DNA from: Candidatus Gastranaerophilales bacterium
GTDB lineage: Bacteria > Cyanobacteriota > Vampirovibrionia > Gastranaerophilales > Gastranaerophilaceae
NCBI GenBank assembly: GCA_944323535.1
Contig: CALUSW010000012.1
Location: 1 to 34,620 of the forward strand
Reading direction: 5' to 3'
DNA length: 34,620 nt
In this document: in pieces, positions 23,108-32,899 of the stretch
Position numbering within the stretch: position 1 is the first letter of the stretch
Layout: every line of letters starts with the position of its first letter
Position numbers and translations under genes: made by a program
Notes under the pieces: generated by a model
What the model was told of the DNA's origin: nothing
Database searches by the model: none
Seen by the model: the letters and a program-made list of their open reading frames with translations, nothing else

Positions 23108-24457
23108 ATGAAAACATCCAGACTCACCTTATATATATTTCTAGGTTTGATAGCAGGAATATTCGTCGGCTGGAAATTTCCTGGAATAGGAAAACAGATG
23201 CAGCCGCTGGCTCATATTTTCCTCAATATGATAAAAATGATAATTGCTCCGTTATTATTCTCTGTAGTAGTTACGGGAATTGCTTCTCATGGGAATATAA
23301 ATTCTCTGGGGAAACTGGGGATAAAAACAATAGTTTATTTTGCCTGTGCAACTTCATTTGCTCTTGTTATAGGATTGAGTGTCGGATTATTTTTTAAACC
23401 GGGCGAGGGATTTGCTTCTTTAGCCATATCGCAGAATATGCTGGATGCAGCTTCTACAATGGCGGCGCAGAATGTTCATGAATCCGTTATGGATATGGTT
23501 ATTCATATAGTTCCTACAAGTATAATAAAAGCAATGGCAAATGGCGATCTGCTTCCTATAGTTGTATTTTCGATTTTCTTTGCATTAGCTATATGTTCTG
23601 CCGGAGAAAAAGCGAAACCCGTTCTCGATTGTGTTTCTTCTCTTTCCGAAGTTATGTTTAAATTTACACAGATAGTTATGAACTTTGCTCCTCTCGGAGT
23701 TTTTGGAGCTATTGCATACACTATAGCTGAAAGCGGAATGGGAATAATGCTTAATTATGCAAAAATTATTTTTTCTTTGTACTTTGCTTTATTTTTATTT
23801 CTATTTGTAATTTTGAATATAGCCTGCAAGATTGTTGGAATTTCAGTGTTTTCGGTTCTCAGAGCAATAAGAGAACCGGCAATACTTGCATTTACAACTT
23901 CTACTTCCGAGGCGGCACTGCCTCAGGCTATGAAAATTATGGAAAACTTCGGAGTCCCCAAAAGAATTGTCGGATTTGTAATGCCAACGGGCTACACTTT
24001 TAATTTGGACGGCTCAACATTATATTTAGCACTCGCTATGCTCTTTTCAGTACAAATTGCAGGAATTCATCTTGCGCCTGTTAAATTAATATTTATTATG
24101 GGTACTTTAATGCTTACCAGTAAAGGAATAGCAGGAGTACCGAGAGTTGCACTCGTTATTCTTGCAGGAACTTTATCAAGCTTCGGTTATCCTCTTATCG
24201 GTGTTGCAATATTACTAGGTATTGACCAGATTCTTGATATGGGAAGAACTACCGTAAACCTTATCGGAAATTGTATTGCAACTCTTGTTATTGCTAAATG
24301 GGAAAATGAATTTAACTATTCCAAAATGGAAGAATTTAACAAACAGTATATAAAATCTAAAAAAGAAGATTTCCCTGTTTATAATAAAGATTTATTATCG
24401 CAAATTGCAATAGAAGAACATTCTGACTTCGGTATTGTAGAAAATAGTGAAAATTAA
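23108..24457 (+). CDS. Dicarboxylate/amino acid:cation symporter (DAACS, GltP/DctA type)
   Basis: 449 residues with the repeated hydrophobic segments of the glutamate transporter family. The diagnostic hairpin-1 motif is TTSTSEAALPQ (about 263-273), and TM7 carries MPTGYTFNLDGS (about 291-302). Hairpin 2 is TSKGIAGVPRVALVIL, and TM8 contains DQILDMGRTTVNLIGN, where the Arg and Asn contact the substrate carboxylate. Glutamate, aspartate or C4-dicarboxylates are the plausible substrates, moved with protons or sodium. It has its own promoter and an AGGA eleven bases upstream. It converges on the AsmA-like gene with a 14-base gap. Confidence 0.92.
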   Translation: MKTSRLTLYIFLGLIAGIFVGWKFPGIGKQMQPLAHIFLNMIKMIIAPLLFSVVVTGIASHGNINSLGKLGIKTIVYFACATSFALVIGLSVGLFFKPGEGFASLAISQNMLDAASTMAAQNVHESVMDMVIHIVPTSIIKAMANGDLLPIVVFSIFFALAICSAGEKAKPVLDCVSSLSEVMFKFTQIVMNFAPLGVFGAIAYTIAESGMGIMLNYAKIIFSLYFALFLFLFVILNIACKIVGISVFSVLRAIREPAILAFTTSTSEAALPQAMKIMENFGVPKRIVGFVMPTGYTFNLDGSTLYLALAMLFSVQIAGIHLAPVKLIFIMGTLMLTSKGIAGVPRVALVILAGTLSSFGYPLIGVAILLGIDQILDMGRTTVNLIGNCIATLVIAKWENEFNYSKMEEFNKQYIKSKKEDFPVYNKDLLSQIAIEEHSDFGIVENSEN

Positions 24458-24471
24458 AAATAAAATAATTT

Positions 24472-27400
24472 TTATAAATCTTGCATCATATCATCAAAAT
24501 CAGGAAGAAGTTCTTGATTAGTTTTTTTTTGCGTATTATCTGATACAATCCACATAAAGGAATTTATTGCATTTAAAGAATTAATATTACCATATATGTT
24601 AACTTTAAATGTATTTGTTTTTCTGCCGCCCTGATTATATAAATTCGGAATTTTTTCTATTATTTCACCGGGAATTCTTAAAATCGTTACATCTTTTTTA
24701 TCCTGAGAAGCATTAATCATTTCGGATATTGATACATCACCGAAAGAACCTAATTTTGATGTTATTTCATCAGAAATCCTGCCGTATATATCTATATTAG
24801 CCATATTGGTTAATAGATTATGACGTCCTTTCATATAAAGACTCATATTGGAACCTATAGTTTTGATTTCTTCCGTTATCAGATAACCGTTTTGTAAAAA
24901 TAACGTCCCCTGCGATTCTCGGTATTGGGCTGTATTATCATGAACAATAGTATTGGCTATACGGTTCAAAGTTGCATTTAAAATGCCGTGATAAAGTAAA
25001 TTCTGGGCATATAAATAATATTCAAATTTGCCAAGTGTTCCCATTCTGCCGTTTTTTGCATTAAATGAAACTTTTCCGTTTAAAGAGTTTATTACTTTTT
25101 TATAATCACCGGTCAATAATGATATATTAGCATTAAAATCCGCCTGCCCTAGAAGATTATCACTGATTTTACACAAATCATACAATGAATTTTTTATATC
25201 CAGACCACTCCCCGATAGATTAAGATTCAATAATCCGTTTGAAAAATCATAATCCGCTCTTCCTGATACATTGCCGTTATATGCTTTTGCTGAAATATTA
25301 AAGATTTTCAAAATATTATTCTCTATTGAAAAATCATTACTTATATCTCTTGCACTAAGATCCAGAATTTTGAAATTATTAATTGTAGCAATTCCTTTTT
25401 TTACAGTAATTATTGAATTCATAAAAGGATTGCGTTCTTTTTCTATCATCGGAAAAAATGAGTTCAAATCAAGATTTAATGCATTTAACTGTATGTTTGA
25501 AACAACAATATTCTTAAAAGAATAATCAGGCAGAATATCAGCAACAATATTAATATGTGAGTTATTAACCTGTACATCAGGTGCAATAATTCTGATATTA
25601 TTATCAGCAAAACTTACATCCGCATTTTTTACCGCAGTTAAATATCTTTTGATATTATACTTGTGTATTTTAGCTTCACCTGTTACCTCAGGCGATTTTA
25701 ATGTTTTATTTAAAATAATATCAGCACTTAATGAAATTTCTTCACCTCCAAAGAAATTAGTAGAAACAGTCAATGCTTCCGGAATATTTACTTTAATATT
25801 TTTTAGTATTAGTTCTTTCTCTTTAATAACAGTACCGGTTATTTTTACTATTTTCTTTATCTTTTCAAGCCCTGTTTTTAATTCTGTTAATATAACATTT
25901 GAATTATCTTCCATTAAAGATATATCTTTGATAAACAGAGTATTTTTATTGATATCGAAATCTATATTAAGAAGAGACGGTTTATTTAACAACTCTTTTA
26001 TAACAATGTACGAAAGGTAATTATTTTTATTTGCCTGCATTTGAGTTTTAAGGTTTATTTTATCATCTGCAATTATAATTTCTCCCGCACTGTTTATGTT
26101 TCCTACCGCTTTATAAGGCATTTGTATATAGTTTTTTAAAATTTCGGCTGCTGAAGACGAAGGAATATTGCCATTAAATTGAATATTTCCTGTTGGATTT
26201 TTTGTATAATTATTTATAATGCCATTTAATTTAATAATTCCGGGAACAGAAATTATACCTTCTTTAATTGTAATTTTTTTATCATCAAATAAAACACTTA
26301 CTTTTTCTGCTTTTATTTTTTCTTTATTTATATAAGCAGCAAAATTATTACATAAAATATCTCCCGAATATTTTTTATCATTACTGTTTATATTAACAGC
26401 TGCAGAATCAATAATTAACGGAATATTACTTTCTTTATGTCTTAATTTCAAAGAATTTATATTTATTAAAGTTTTTGCATTAAAGGATTTATTTAATTTC
26501 CCCTGTATTTCAGAATTAACTTCCAAAAAACCATTATTAACAATTACCGGCAGTTTTTTATTAAATTTAAAAAGAGAAATAACATCGGCAATATTTAATT
26601 TATCAGCTGATAATTTTAAATCGTATGAAACATCTTCATTTATAACACCATTCAGATTTACGGGAGTTTTATTAATATTAGCAATTGCTTTTTTAATAAT
26701 TATCTTATTATTATTAAAGTCCAAATCCGCATTAATGCCGGTGAGCGCATACGGAAGCTGTTTATATTGCACTCCGGCATCTATAATTTTTGCAGTTCCT
26801 GTTGATTTTAATTTTACAAAATCGGAATTAATATTAAAATCTGCATTCAAAAGACCTTTAACATCAATATCTTTTAAACAATTTTTTATATTTAAACTTT
26901 CACAGACAGATGTAACTATCTTTACAAGATTTTCTATATTAATTTTTTTTGCATTAACACTTAAATCAATTTTTTGTTTTTTACCAAAACAAAATTTTCC
27001 TTTTAATAAAGCAATATCTGAATTTGATGTATGTAATTCGGAATTTATATTAACTTCATTTCCATTAAACTCAAATTCAGCTTTGTTATCAGTTAATGTT
27101 ACATCATCTATCTTCAAAGATATATCATTTACTTTCAGGCTTCCTGTTATTAAATTGTTTTTATCAATGTTTAAATGCCCGTATATATTTCCTTTAATAT
27201 CAGATTCATAAATTTGCTTAAAAGGCGAAAAATCAAACTGTTTTGTTTTATTCTTTAATGAAGAAATAATATCAATATCATATTTCAAGTATTCTTTTTG
27301 ATTTTCGAAAAGAGATCCTTTTAAAATTAAGTGTGCTTTTTCATTCAACTTTATATCTTTTAATAAAAGTTCATCTCCCTCAAGATAAAATATTTTTGAA

Positions 27401-27903
27401 ATTGATTCATCTTTTATTTTTAACTTATAACGCTCACATAGAGTATTTACAATTAACACATCAAGTTTAAAACCGTTAGTCATAACCGGTTTTGAAATAT
27501 CAATGTATTTTTCGAGAGAAGTGGAAAAATCTTTATACAAAGTAATATTGACTATAGGTCTCGTTAATTTGGCATCTTTAATAACAATTCTTTTTAAAAA
27601 TAAAGGAAGAACTTTTATCTTTAAATCTGCCTCTCTTAACTTCAGAAATACTTCATCATCAGGATACAAAACAATTGTATGGTACATATGAATTTTAAGG
27701 TACGGAGTATAACTGCGTATAAAATGAATATCTTCACAATTAATCTTAAAACCGGTCTGTTTTTCCAGTTCTTCCGATACAGATGCTTTAAACTTATTCA
27801 AATCTATACAGGATGGAATAATTATAAGTGCAGAAAAGTATAATGCGGCAAACGAAACCGCACAAACACTTAAACTTATACCTAAGAGTTTTAATTTTCG
27901 CAT
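24472..27903 (-). CDS. AsmA-like (AsmA/YhdP/TamB-type) envelope protein
   Basis: 1143 residues. One N-terminal membrane segment (about 7-28) anchors a very long periplasmic part made of beta-strand repeats with the rhythm IKKAIANINKTPVNLNGVI...YDLKLSADKLNIADV, typical of repeating beta-groove proteins that bridge inner and outer membranes for phospholipid or LPS homeostasis. The C-terminal 250 residues match the AsmA-like end domain, with N.NLSG.GLDI, SLNGKVSFNAKNGRMG and the closing NTFKVNIYGNI. It starts nine bases after atpG with no obvious Shine-Dalgarno sequence, so it appears to be the last gene of the ATP synthase operon. Confidence 0.85.
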   Translation of the reverse strand: MRKLKLLGISLSVCAVSFAALYFSALIIIPSCIDLNKFKASVSEELEKQTGFKINCEDIHFIRSYTPYLKIHMYHTIVLYPDDEVFLKLREADLKIKVLPLFLKRIVIKDAKLTRPIVNITLYKDFSTSLEKYIDISKPVMTNGFKLDVLIVNTLCERYKLKIKDESISKIFYLEGDELLLKDIKLNEKAHLILKGSLFENQKEYLKYDIDIISSLKNKTKQFDFSPFKQIYESDIKGNIYGHLNIDKNNLITGSLKVNDISLKIDDVTLTDNKAEFEFNGNEVNINSELHTSNSDIALLKGKFCFGKKQKIDLSVNAKKINIENLVKIVTSVCESLNIKNCLKDIDVKGLLNADFNINSDFVKLKSTGTAKIIDAGVQYKQLPYALTGINADLDFNNNKIIIKKAIANINKTPVNLNGVINEDVSYDLKLSADKLNIADVISLFKFNKKLPVIVNNGFLEVNSEIQGKLNKSFNAKTLININSLKLRHKESNIPLIIDSAAVNINSNDKKYSGDILCNNFAAYINKEKIKAEKVSVLFDDKKITIKEGIISVPGIIKLNGIINNYTKNPTGNIQFNGNIPSSSAAEILKNYIQMPYKAVGNINSAGEIIIADDKINLKTQMQANKNNYLSYIVIKELLNKPSLLNIDFDINKNTLFIKDISLMEDNSNVILTELKTGLEKIKKIVKITGTVIKEKELILKNIKVNIPEALTVSTNFFGGEEISLSADIILNKTLKSPEVTGEAKIHKYNIKRYLTAVKNADVSFADNNIRIIAPDVQVNNSHINIVADILPDYSFKNIVVSNIQLNALNLDLNSFFPMIEKERNPFMNSIITVKKGIATINNFKILDLSARDISNDFSIENNILKIFNISAKAYNGNVSGRADYDFSNGLLNLNLSGSGLDIKNSLYDLCKISDNLLGQADFNANISLLTGDYKKVINSLNGKVSFNAKNGRMGTLGKFEYYLYAQNLLYHGILNATLNRIANTIVHDNTAQYRESQGTLFLQNGYLITEEIKTIGSNMSLYMKGRHNLLTNMANIDIYGRISDEITSKLGSFGDVSISEMINASQDKKDVTILRIPGEIIEKIPNLYNQGGRKTNTFKVNIYGNINSLNAINSFMWIVSDNTQKKTNQELLPDFDDMMQDL

Positions 27904-27912
27904 ACTTTTTCG

Positions 27913-28833
27913 CTATTTATTTATAGCAGCACTGCCGCCGACAATTTCCGTCAATTCTTGAGTTATCATTGCCTGCCTTGCTTTATTGTAATCAACTGTC
28001 AGTTTCTGTATCATTTCTTCCGCATTGTTGCAGGCAGCAGACATTGCAGTCATTCTTGATGCTAACTCACTTGCTATAGATTCTAGCATAGCCTGGAAAA
28101 TTATGCTTGATATAAATAGAGGAACTAATTCCGATAATACGGCAGACAATCCCGGTTCTATTTCCATATCCGAAAATTCTTCTTTTGTATAGTCAAAATC
28201 AATTTCATCAAGAGGCAGAATATCCCATTTTTCAACGGAATATGACATCATATTTTTAAATCTTGTAGTAATAATTTCCATTGAATCAATATCACCGTTA
28301 ACGAAAGCTCTAGCCATATCTGCCGCTACAAGCCGTGACTGCGAAGATGTCGGGGTTTCACTGAAAGACAAATAAGTCTGATTTATTTTAAAATCATATT
28401 CTTTTTCCTGACGTTTCAGTACATTATACCCCTTTTGACCTATAATAAATAATTCACATTTAATACCTTTTTCTTTATATTCATTAATTGTTTTTAATGT
28501 ATATCTTGCAAGATTTGCATTAAATGCTCCTGATAATCCTTTATTAGAAGTTATTATAAGAAGACCTGCCGTTTTTATTTCTCTTTCTTCCAATAATACG
28601 GGATAGTTATTTAAAGGCTCTTTAAAATCAACCTGTTTTGTTTCTATTTCATTTATGGAATGAAGAAGCCGGTAAAACATTTTTTCAAGTTCAAAAGTGA
28701 AAGGTCTTGAAGCTTTAACTCTGTTTTCAAACTTTTTAACCTTTGCAGAAGCAACCATTTTCATTGCACGCGTTATTTTTTGTGTGCTTACGATTGAATT
28801 GATTCTTGTTCTTATCTTTTTTAAATTAGCCAT
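27913..28833 (-). CDS. atpG: ATP synthase subunit gamma
   Basis: 306 residues. Central rotor stalk of F1. The N-terminal helix MANLKKIRTRINSIVSTQKITRAMKMVA and the C-terminal helix with ESIASELASRMTAMSAACNNA are the conserved coiled-coil pair. Between LLILPLDEIDF-type residues and the C-terminal helix there are only about 20 residues (LPLDEIDFDYTKEEFSDMEI), so the roughly 35-residue regulatory insertion of photosynthetic cyanobacterial and chloroplast gamma subunits is absent. It lies 15 bases after atpA and is the last ATP synthase gene of the cluster. Confidence 0.96.
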   Translation of the reverse strand: MANLKKIRTRINSIVSTQKITRAMKMVASAKVKKFENRVKASRPFTFELEKMFYRLLHSINEIETKQVDFKEPLNNYPVLLEEREIKTAGLLIITSNKGLSGAFNANLARYTLKTINEYKEKGIKCELFIIGQKGYNVLKRQEKEYDFKINQTYLSFSETPTSSQSRLVAADMARAFVNGDIDSMEIITTRFKNMMSYSVEKWDILPLDEIDFDYTKEEFSDMEIEPGLSAVLSELVPLFISSIIFQAMLESIASELASRMTAMSAACNNAEEMIQKLTVDYNKARQAMITQELTEIVGGSAAINK

Positions 28834-28848
28834 TTCTACCCTGCTTAA

Positions 28849-30366
28849 TTATTTGAAGAAATTTACTTTATATTTATTTATAGTATCTCTAAGTGCGTTC
28901 ATATCATCATCAGATAATTTATCACCCGCATTTAATTTTTCGGATAAATCTTTCATATTTGCATCAAAGAAATCAAACCAGCCCTGTTTAAAATCTTTAA
29001 TTTTTGTATTTTCGATATCGTCAAGAAATCCTTCATTTGCAGCGAATAAAATACTTATCTGCTGTGCAACGCTCAAAGGTGAATACTGCGGTTGTTTTAA
29101 CACTTCTGTAAGTTTTTGTCCTCTTGTCAACTGATCTTTAGTGGTTTTATCAAGATCGCTTGCAAATTGGGCAAATGCTTCAAGTTCTCTAAATTGAGCC
29201 AAATCCAATCTTAATTTACCGGCAACCTGCTTGATACCTTTTGTTTGAGCGGCACCGCCGACACGTGATACCGATATACCGGCATTTATTGCAGGACGTA
29301 TACCGGAGTTAAACAGATTAGATTCAAGGAAAATCTGACCGTCGGTAATTGAAATAACGTTTGTCGGGATATACGCCGATACATCGCCCGCCTGAGTTTC
29401 AATTATCGGAAGCGCCGTAATACTTCCGCCTCCGAGTTCATCATTTAATTTGCAGGCCCGCTCCAGTAGTCTTGAGTGCAAATAGAATACATCACCCGGA
29501 TATGCTTCTCTTCCCGAAGGACGTTTTAACAATAAACTCATTGCTCTGTATGCCTGCGCATGTTTTGATAAATCATCATAAACTATAAGAACAGATTTTC
29601 TCTGATCCATAAATTCTTCAGCTATGGCACATCCTGCAAACGGTGCAATATATTGCATAGGAGCAGACTCATTGGCAGGTGCTGAGACTATAATCGTATA
29701 TTCCATAGCACCGTAGTTTTCAAGAGTTTTTGCAAGCTGTGCAACCGTAGAAGTCTTTTGACCTATTGCAACATATATACAAATTACGTCTTTACCCTTT
29801 TGATTTATTATTGTATCAATTGCAATAGCTGTTTTACCGGTCTGTCTGTCTCCGATAATAAGTTCACGCTGGCCTCTTCCTATAGGAGTTAAAGCATCTA
29901 TAGCTGTCAATCCTGTTTGAAGCGGTTCGCATACGGATTTTCTTGTTACAATACCGGGGGCGACTCTTTCTATCGCCCTTGTTTTATCATAGTGAATTTC
30001 ACCGTTTCCGTCTATCGGAACTCCGGTTGGATCAATAATTCTTCCGAGTAAACCTTCTCCGACGGGTACAGATGCAATTCTTCCCGTTGTTTTTACGCTC
30101 ATGCCTTCTTTTATGTGAGTGTAATCACCTAAAATTACAACCCCGACATTATCTTCTTCAAGGTTTAATACAATGCCTAGAGTACCTTTTCCGTCATCAA
30201 ATTCAACAAGTTCTGACGACATTGCATCCGACAAACCGTATATTCTTGATATACCGTCTGCAACCTCAAGAACGGTACCTACATTCTTTACTTCTAACTT
30301 GGATTCATAGTTTTGTAACTTATCTTTTATAATAGAAGTTATTTCATCAGGATTAATTACTGCCAT
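28849..30366 (-). CDS. atpA: ATP synthase subunit alpha
   Basis: 505 residues, full length. The P-loop GDRQTGKT is at 172-179, and the family signature [17 protein letters not shown] lies in the C-terminal third. Alpha subunits bind non-catalytic nucleotide and alternate with beta in the F1 head. The ATG overlaps the end of atpH by 14 bases, implying coupled translation. The beta subunit gene is not in the window, as expected where atpB/atpE equivalents for beta and epsilon form a separate operon. Confidence 0.98.
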   Translation of the reverse strand: MAVINPDEITSIIKDKLQNYESKLEVKNVGTVLEVADGISRIYGLSDAMSSELVEFDDGKGTLGIVLNLEEDNVGVVILGDYTHIKEGMSVKTTGRIASVPVGEGLLGRIIDPTGVPIDGNGEIHYDKTRAIERVAPGIVTRKSVCEPLQTGLTAIDALTPIGRGQRELIIGDRQTGKTAIAIDTIINQKGKDVICIYVAIGQKTSTVAQLAKTLENYGAMEYTIIVSAPANESAPMQYIAPFAGCAIAEEFMDQRKSVLIVYDDLSKHAQAYRAMSLLLKRPSGREAYPGDVFYLHSRLLERACKLNDELGGGSITALPIIETQAGDVSAYIPTNVISITDGQIFLESNLFNSGIRPAINAGISVSRVGGAAQTKGIKQVAGKLRLDLAQFRELEAFAQFASDLDKTTKDQLTRGQKLTEVLKQPQYSPLSVAQQISILFAANEGFLDDIENTKIKDFKQGWFDFFDANMKDLSEKLNAGDKLSDDDMNALRDTINKYKVNFFK

Positions 30367-30925
30367 ATCTGTTTCCTTTTGTTAATTGTTTCTTCATATT
30401 TTCAAATTTTGTTTTTAGACTGCAATCTATAGTTTTATCACCTATTTCTATAATAAGACCGCCTATTATTTCAGAGTCAATCAAATATTCCGGCGATATC
30501 TTTTTATATAATTTACTCTGCAATTTCTCTACTATTTTATTTTTTTGTTCATTATTTAATTCAACTGCCGAAATTATAACCGGTTTGACGATATTATTAA
30601 GTTCATTGTATGAACCGGAAAATTGATTTAATATTTCATTCAAAATATTAAGCCTGTTATGCTCAGAAAGAAGATACAAGAAATCCAGAGTTATCTTTTC
30701 TATATGCACGGAAAAAACCTTCATTATAACTTCTTTTTTATCTTCAGCACTTATAATCGGACTTAAAAGAAAATCGGCAAACTGCTTATTTGTATTTATC
30801 GTTTCAACAATAAATACCAAGTCATTATATATTTTTTCAGTTTTATTCGAAGCTTGCGCAGTTTCCAACAGTGCATTGGAATATTTCTTTGATATTTTAA
30901 TGTTTTTTACATCGGTAGTTTTCAT
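30353..30925 (-). CDS. atpH: ATP synthase subunit delta
   Basis: 190 residues. Couples the peripheral stalk to the top of F1. The family pattern is visible: [13 protein letters not shown] near the start, [20 protein letters not shown] (about 61-80), and the C-terminal [29 protein letters not shown]. It overlaps atpF by four bases and atpA by 14 bases. Sequence is more divergent than alpha or c, as is normal for delta. Confidence 0.93.
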   Translation of the reverse strand: MKTTDVKNIKISKKYSNALLETAQASNKTEKIYNDLVFIVETINTNKQFADFLLSPIISAEDKKEVIMKVFSVHIEKITLDFLYLLSEHNRLNILNEILNQFSGSYNELNNIVKPVIISAVELNNEQKNKIVEKLQSKLYKKISPEYLIDSEIIGGLIIEIGDKTIDCSLKTKFENMKKQLTKGNRYGSN

Positions 30926-31422
30926 AGTTCAATCCTGTCAATTTCCGCAATAGCACTATCTATATATTTACTATGCAGATTTTTATCGGCACTTAACTGT
31001 TTTAAAGCATTGTTTTGAGCAATCTCAATTGACTTTAATGATAACAGATTTGTCAAATTTTCTTTAAATTTTCTTGTTTCAAGGTTAAATAATCTTGCTG
31101 CATTATTTTCAATATCCTGCTTTTGTGAAACTAAATCATTTTTAATTTTTTCTTCAATGCTTTTCACACTGTTTGCCGTACTTTTTTTAATATCATCAAG
31201 CTCTGCCGGAAGATTTTTTATTTGATTTTCTATATTTTGAAGAGCTTCCTTCGCTTTTTGTTTCTCATTCTCAGATTCTTCAACATAATTTTTAATATCG
31301 TTTCTTGCATTTTCAATTTTTTGTTTAATGTTAAGCTTTGAAATTAAGAAAATTAAAAGCAAAAGAACCAATATAAAATTCAGAGTATTTGTTTTTATTA
31401 TTATTTGCCAGATTTCCGCCAT
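30922..31422 (-). CDS. atpF: ATP synthase subunit b
   Basis: 166 residues. One N-terminal membrane helix (about 11-30) is followed by a long charged coiled coil, the peripheral stalk. Position between b' and delta identifies it. It differs clearly in sequence from the b' gene next to it, so the peripheral stalk is likely a b/b' heterodimer as in cyanobacteria. It starts one base after the b' stop. Confidence 0.9.
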   Translation of the reverse strand: MAEIWQIIIKTNTLNFILVLLLLIFLISKLNIKQKIENARNDIKNYVEESENEKQKAKEALQNIENQIKNLPAELDDIKKSTANSVKSIEEKIKNDLVSQKQDIENNAARLFNLETRKFKENLTNLLSLKSIEIAQNNALKQLSADKNLHSKYIDSAIAEIDRIEL

Positions 31423-31423
31423 T

Positions 31424-31891
31424 TTATACCTGCTCTTCTTTTATTTGCGACTTATCTATAGTATCAACACTGATTTCATCTCCGAGAATTTTTGAGGATA
31501 TATCTTTGGCAATATCAACAACTTTATCTTTAAGTGTATCTTTTGCCGAAAGAGCAGAATTTCTCAAATTTTCTTTTTCTTTTGCAATATTATCCATAAG
31601 ATTTTCTTTATATAAAGCCATTTCTTTAGAACACTCCTGTTTTAACTGCGCAGTTTTTTGCGCAATTTCGTTTCTGGCCTCATCTCTGGATTTTTCAAGT
31701 TCTCCGTCATGATACTTTGTCCTTCTGTCCGTTTCTTCATTTGTATGTTTTGCTTCCGTAAAATTAGAATCAACAAACATCTGTCTTTCCTGCATAATCT
31801 TCATAACAGGCGCATAGAGAATTTTGTTCATTATTATAACGAACAAAATAAAACTTATTGCAGCTATTATAAAGGTAGCATCAAAATCCAT
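31424..31891 (-). CDS. atpF': ATP synthase subunit b' (second b-type subunit)
   Basis: 155 residues. N-terminal membrane helix (about 6-25), then the LYAPVMKIMQERQ..V segment that marks b/b' subunits, followed by a coiled coil rich in Glu and Lys. Lying directly after the c-subunit gene and before b is the cyanobacterial position for b' (called atpG in cyanobacterial nomenclature). The pair of unlike b subunits is one of the reasons for the taxonomic inference. Confidence 0.9.
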   Translation of the reverse strand: MDFDATFIIAAISFILFVIIMNKILYAPVMKIMQERQMFVDSNFTEAKHTNEETDRRTKYHDGELEKSRDEARNEIAQKTAQLKQECSKEMALYKENLMDNIAKEKENLRNSALSAKDTLKDKVVDIAKDISSKILGDEISVDTIDKSQIKEEQV

Positions 31892-31899
31892 ATTTAATC

Positions 31900-32142
31900 C
31901 TATATCTTACCGATTAACATTAACGCAACAACTAAAGCATATAAAGCACAGGCTTCTGCCAGAGCAGCACCCAAAAGGAAGAAACCTACAGCTTTACCTG
32001 CAGCTTCAGGCTGTCTTGCTACTGCTTCCATAAGTCCTTTAATACCTACACCTATACCAAGACCGGCACCCAGACCCGCAAGCCCGATAGCCAAACCGGC
32101 ACCAAGTTGTGCTAAATCTGATATTGTTTTTGCTTCTACCAT
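31900..32142 (-). CDS. atpE: ATP synthase subunit c
   Basis: 80 residues, two membrane helices joined by the polar ARQPE loop (42-46). The ion-carrying carboxylate is E63 in ALAEACALYALV. The Gln of helix 1 and the Ser-Thr pair after the Glu that define sodium-binding c-rings are missing (V32, then A-C after E63), so proton coupling is the better reading. The glycine-rich first helix (GLAGLGAGLGIGVG) is normal. It follows atpB by 17 bases. Confidence 0.97.
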   Translation of the reverse strand: MVEAKTISDLAQLGAGLAIGLAGLGAGLGIGVGIKGLMEAVARQPEAAGKAVGFFLLGAALAEACALYALVVALMLIGKI

Positions 32143-32159
32143 TATATTTCTCCTTTCAA

Positions 32160-32834
32160 CTAATGTTCACTTGAAACTGCCGACGTTATATAAGCTATTG
32201 TCAGCATCATAAATACAAATGCCTGTATAAAGGCTACGAAAATTTCAAAAAGCATGATAGGAATCGGTGCTATTACCGCAACTAAACCCAATACTACCGA
32301 AACTAAAATCTCACCTGCAAGTATATTGGCAAAAAGACGAAGCGCCAAGCTTAACGGTCTTGTAATCATCTCCAGTATATCAACAAGTGTTGTTATTATG
32401 CCTGTTATACTAAAACCATGATATATATATCTGAACCCTTTTTCTTTAAATCCCTGATATAAGTAATAAACAAGAACAAGAACCGCAAGAGCTGCCGTAA
32501 GATTAATATCATTAGTAGGCGAAGCAAGTTCTCCTTCTTTCAGATGAATTAATCTTAAAGGCAATTGCCCCATTAAGTTAGCGGTTAAAATAAATAAAAA
32601 CAATGAAGCAACAATAGGTACATGCTTTTGCCCGTCTTTAACCTCCGATAAATTACCGAGGAAAAAATTCATTATACTTTCTGCAGCAGTCTGGGCTTTC
32701 CCGGGAATAATATTCAAATTTCGTGTTAAAAAGAAAGAAATTATTATAACAACTGCCATTGCAAACCACATTGTTATTAATGTATCCCAATGAACATGTA
32801 AATTGCCTATATACCCTGCCCAATGTTCGTCCAT
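32160..32834 (-). CDS. atpB: ATP synthase subunit a
   Basis: 224 residues with five to six membrane helices. The essential half-channel Arg is R166 in RPLSLALRLFANILAGE, and the second conserved block is AFIQAFVFMMLTIAYI near the C-terminus. Start supported by AAGGA about seven bases before the ATG. It is first of the seven ATP synthase genes; no atpI is seen before it. The 65-base gap to nadA upstream is almost pure A/T. It holds a CATAAT (32859-32864, reverse strand) that could serve as -10 for the operon. Confidence 0.96.
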   Translation of the reverse strand: MDEHWAGYIGNLHVHWDTLITMWFAMAVVIIISFFLTRNLNIIPGKAQTAAESIMNFFLGNLSEVKDGQKHVPIVASLFLFILTANLMGQLPLRLIHLKEGELASPTNDINLTAALAVLVLVYYLYQGFKEKGFRYIYHGFSITGIITTLVDILEMITRPLSLALRLFANILAGEILVSVVLGLVAVIAPIPIMLFEIFVAFIQAFVFMMLTIAYITSAVSSEH

Positions 32835-32899
32835 ATATATTTCCTTATATATTTCATAATTATGTTAGCACAAAAAAATAAAAAAATAAGATTTATTTT

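Noticed and set aside
31900-32142. Sodium-type c-ring
   Set aside because: The helix-1 Gln and the Ser-Thr after the key Glu are missing, so the sodium-binding signature is not met.
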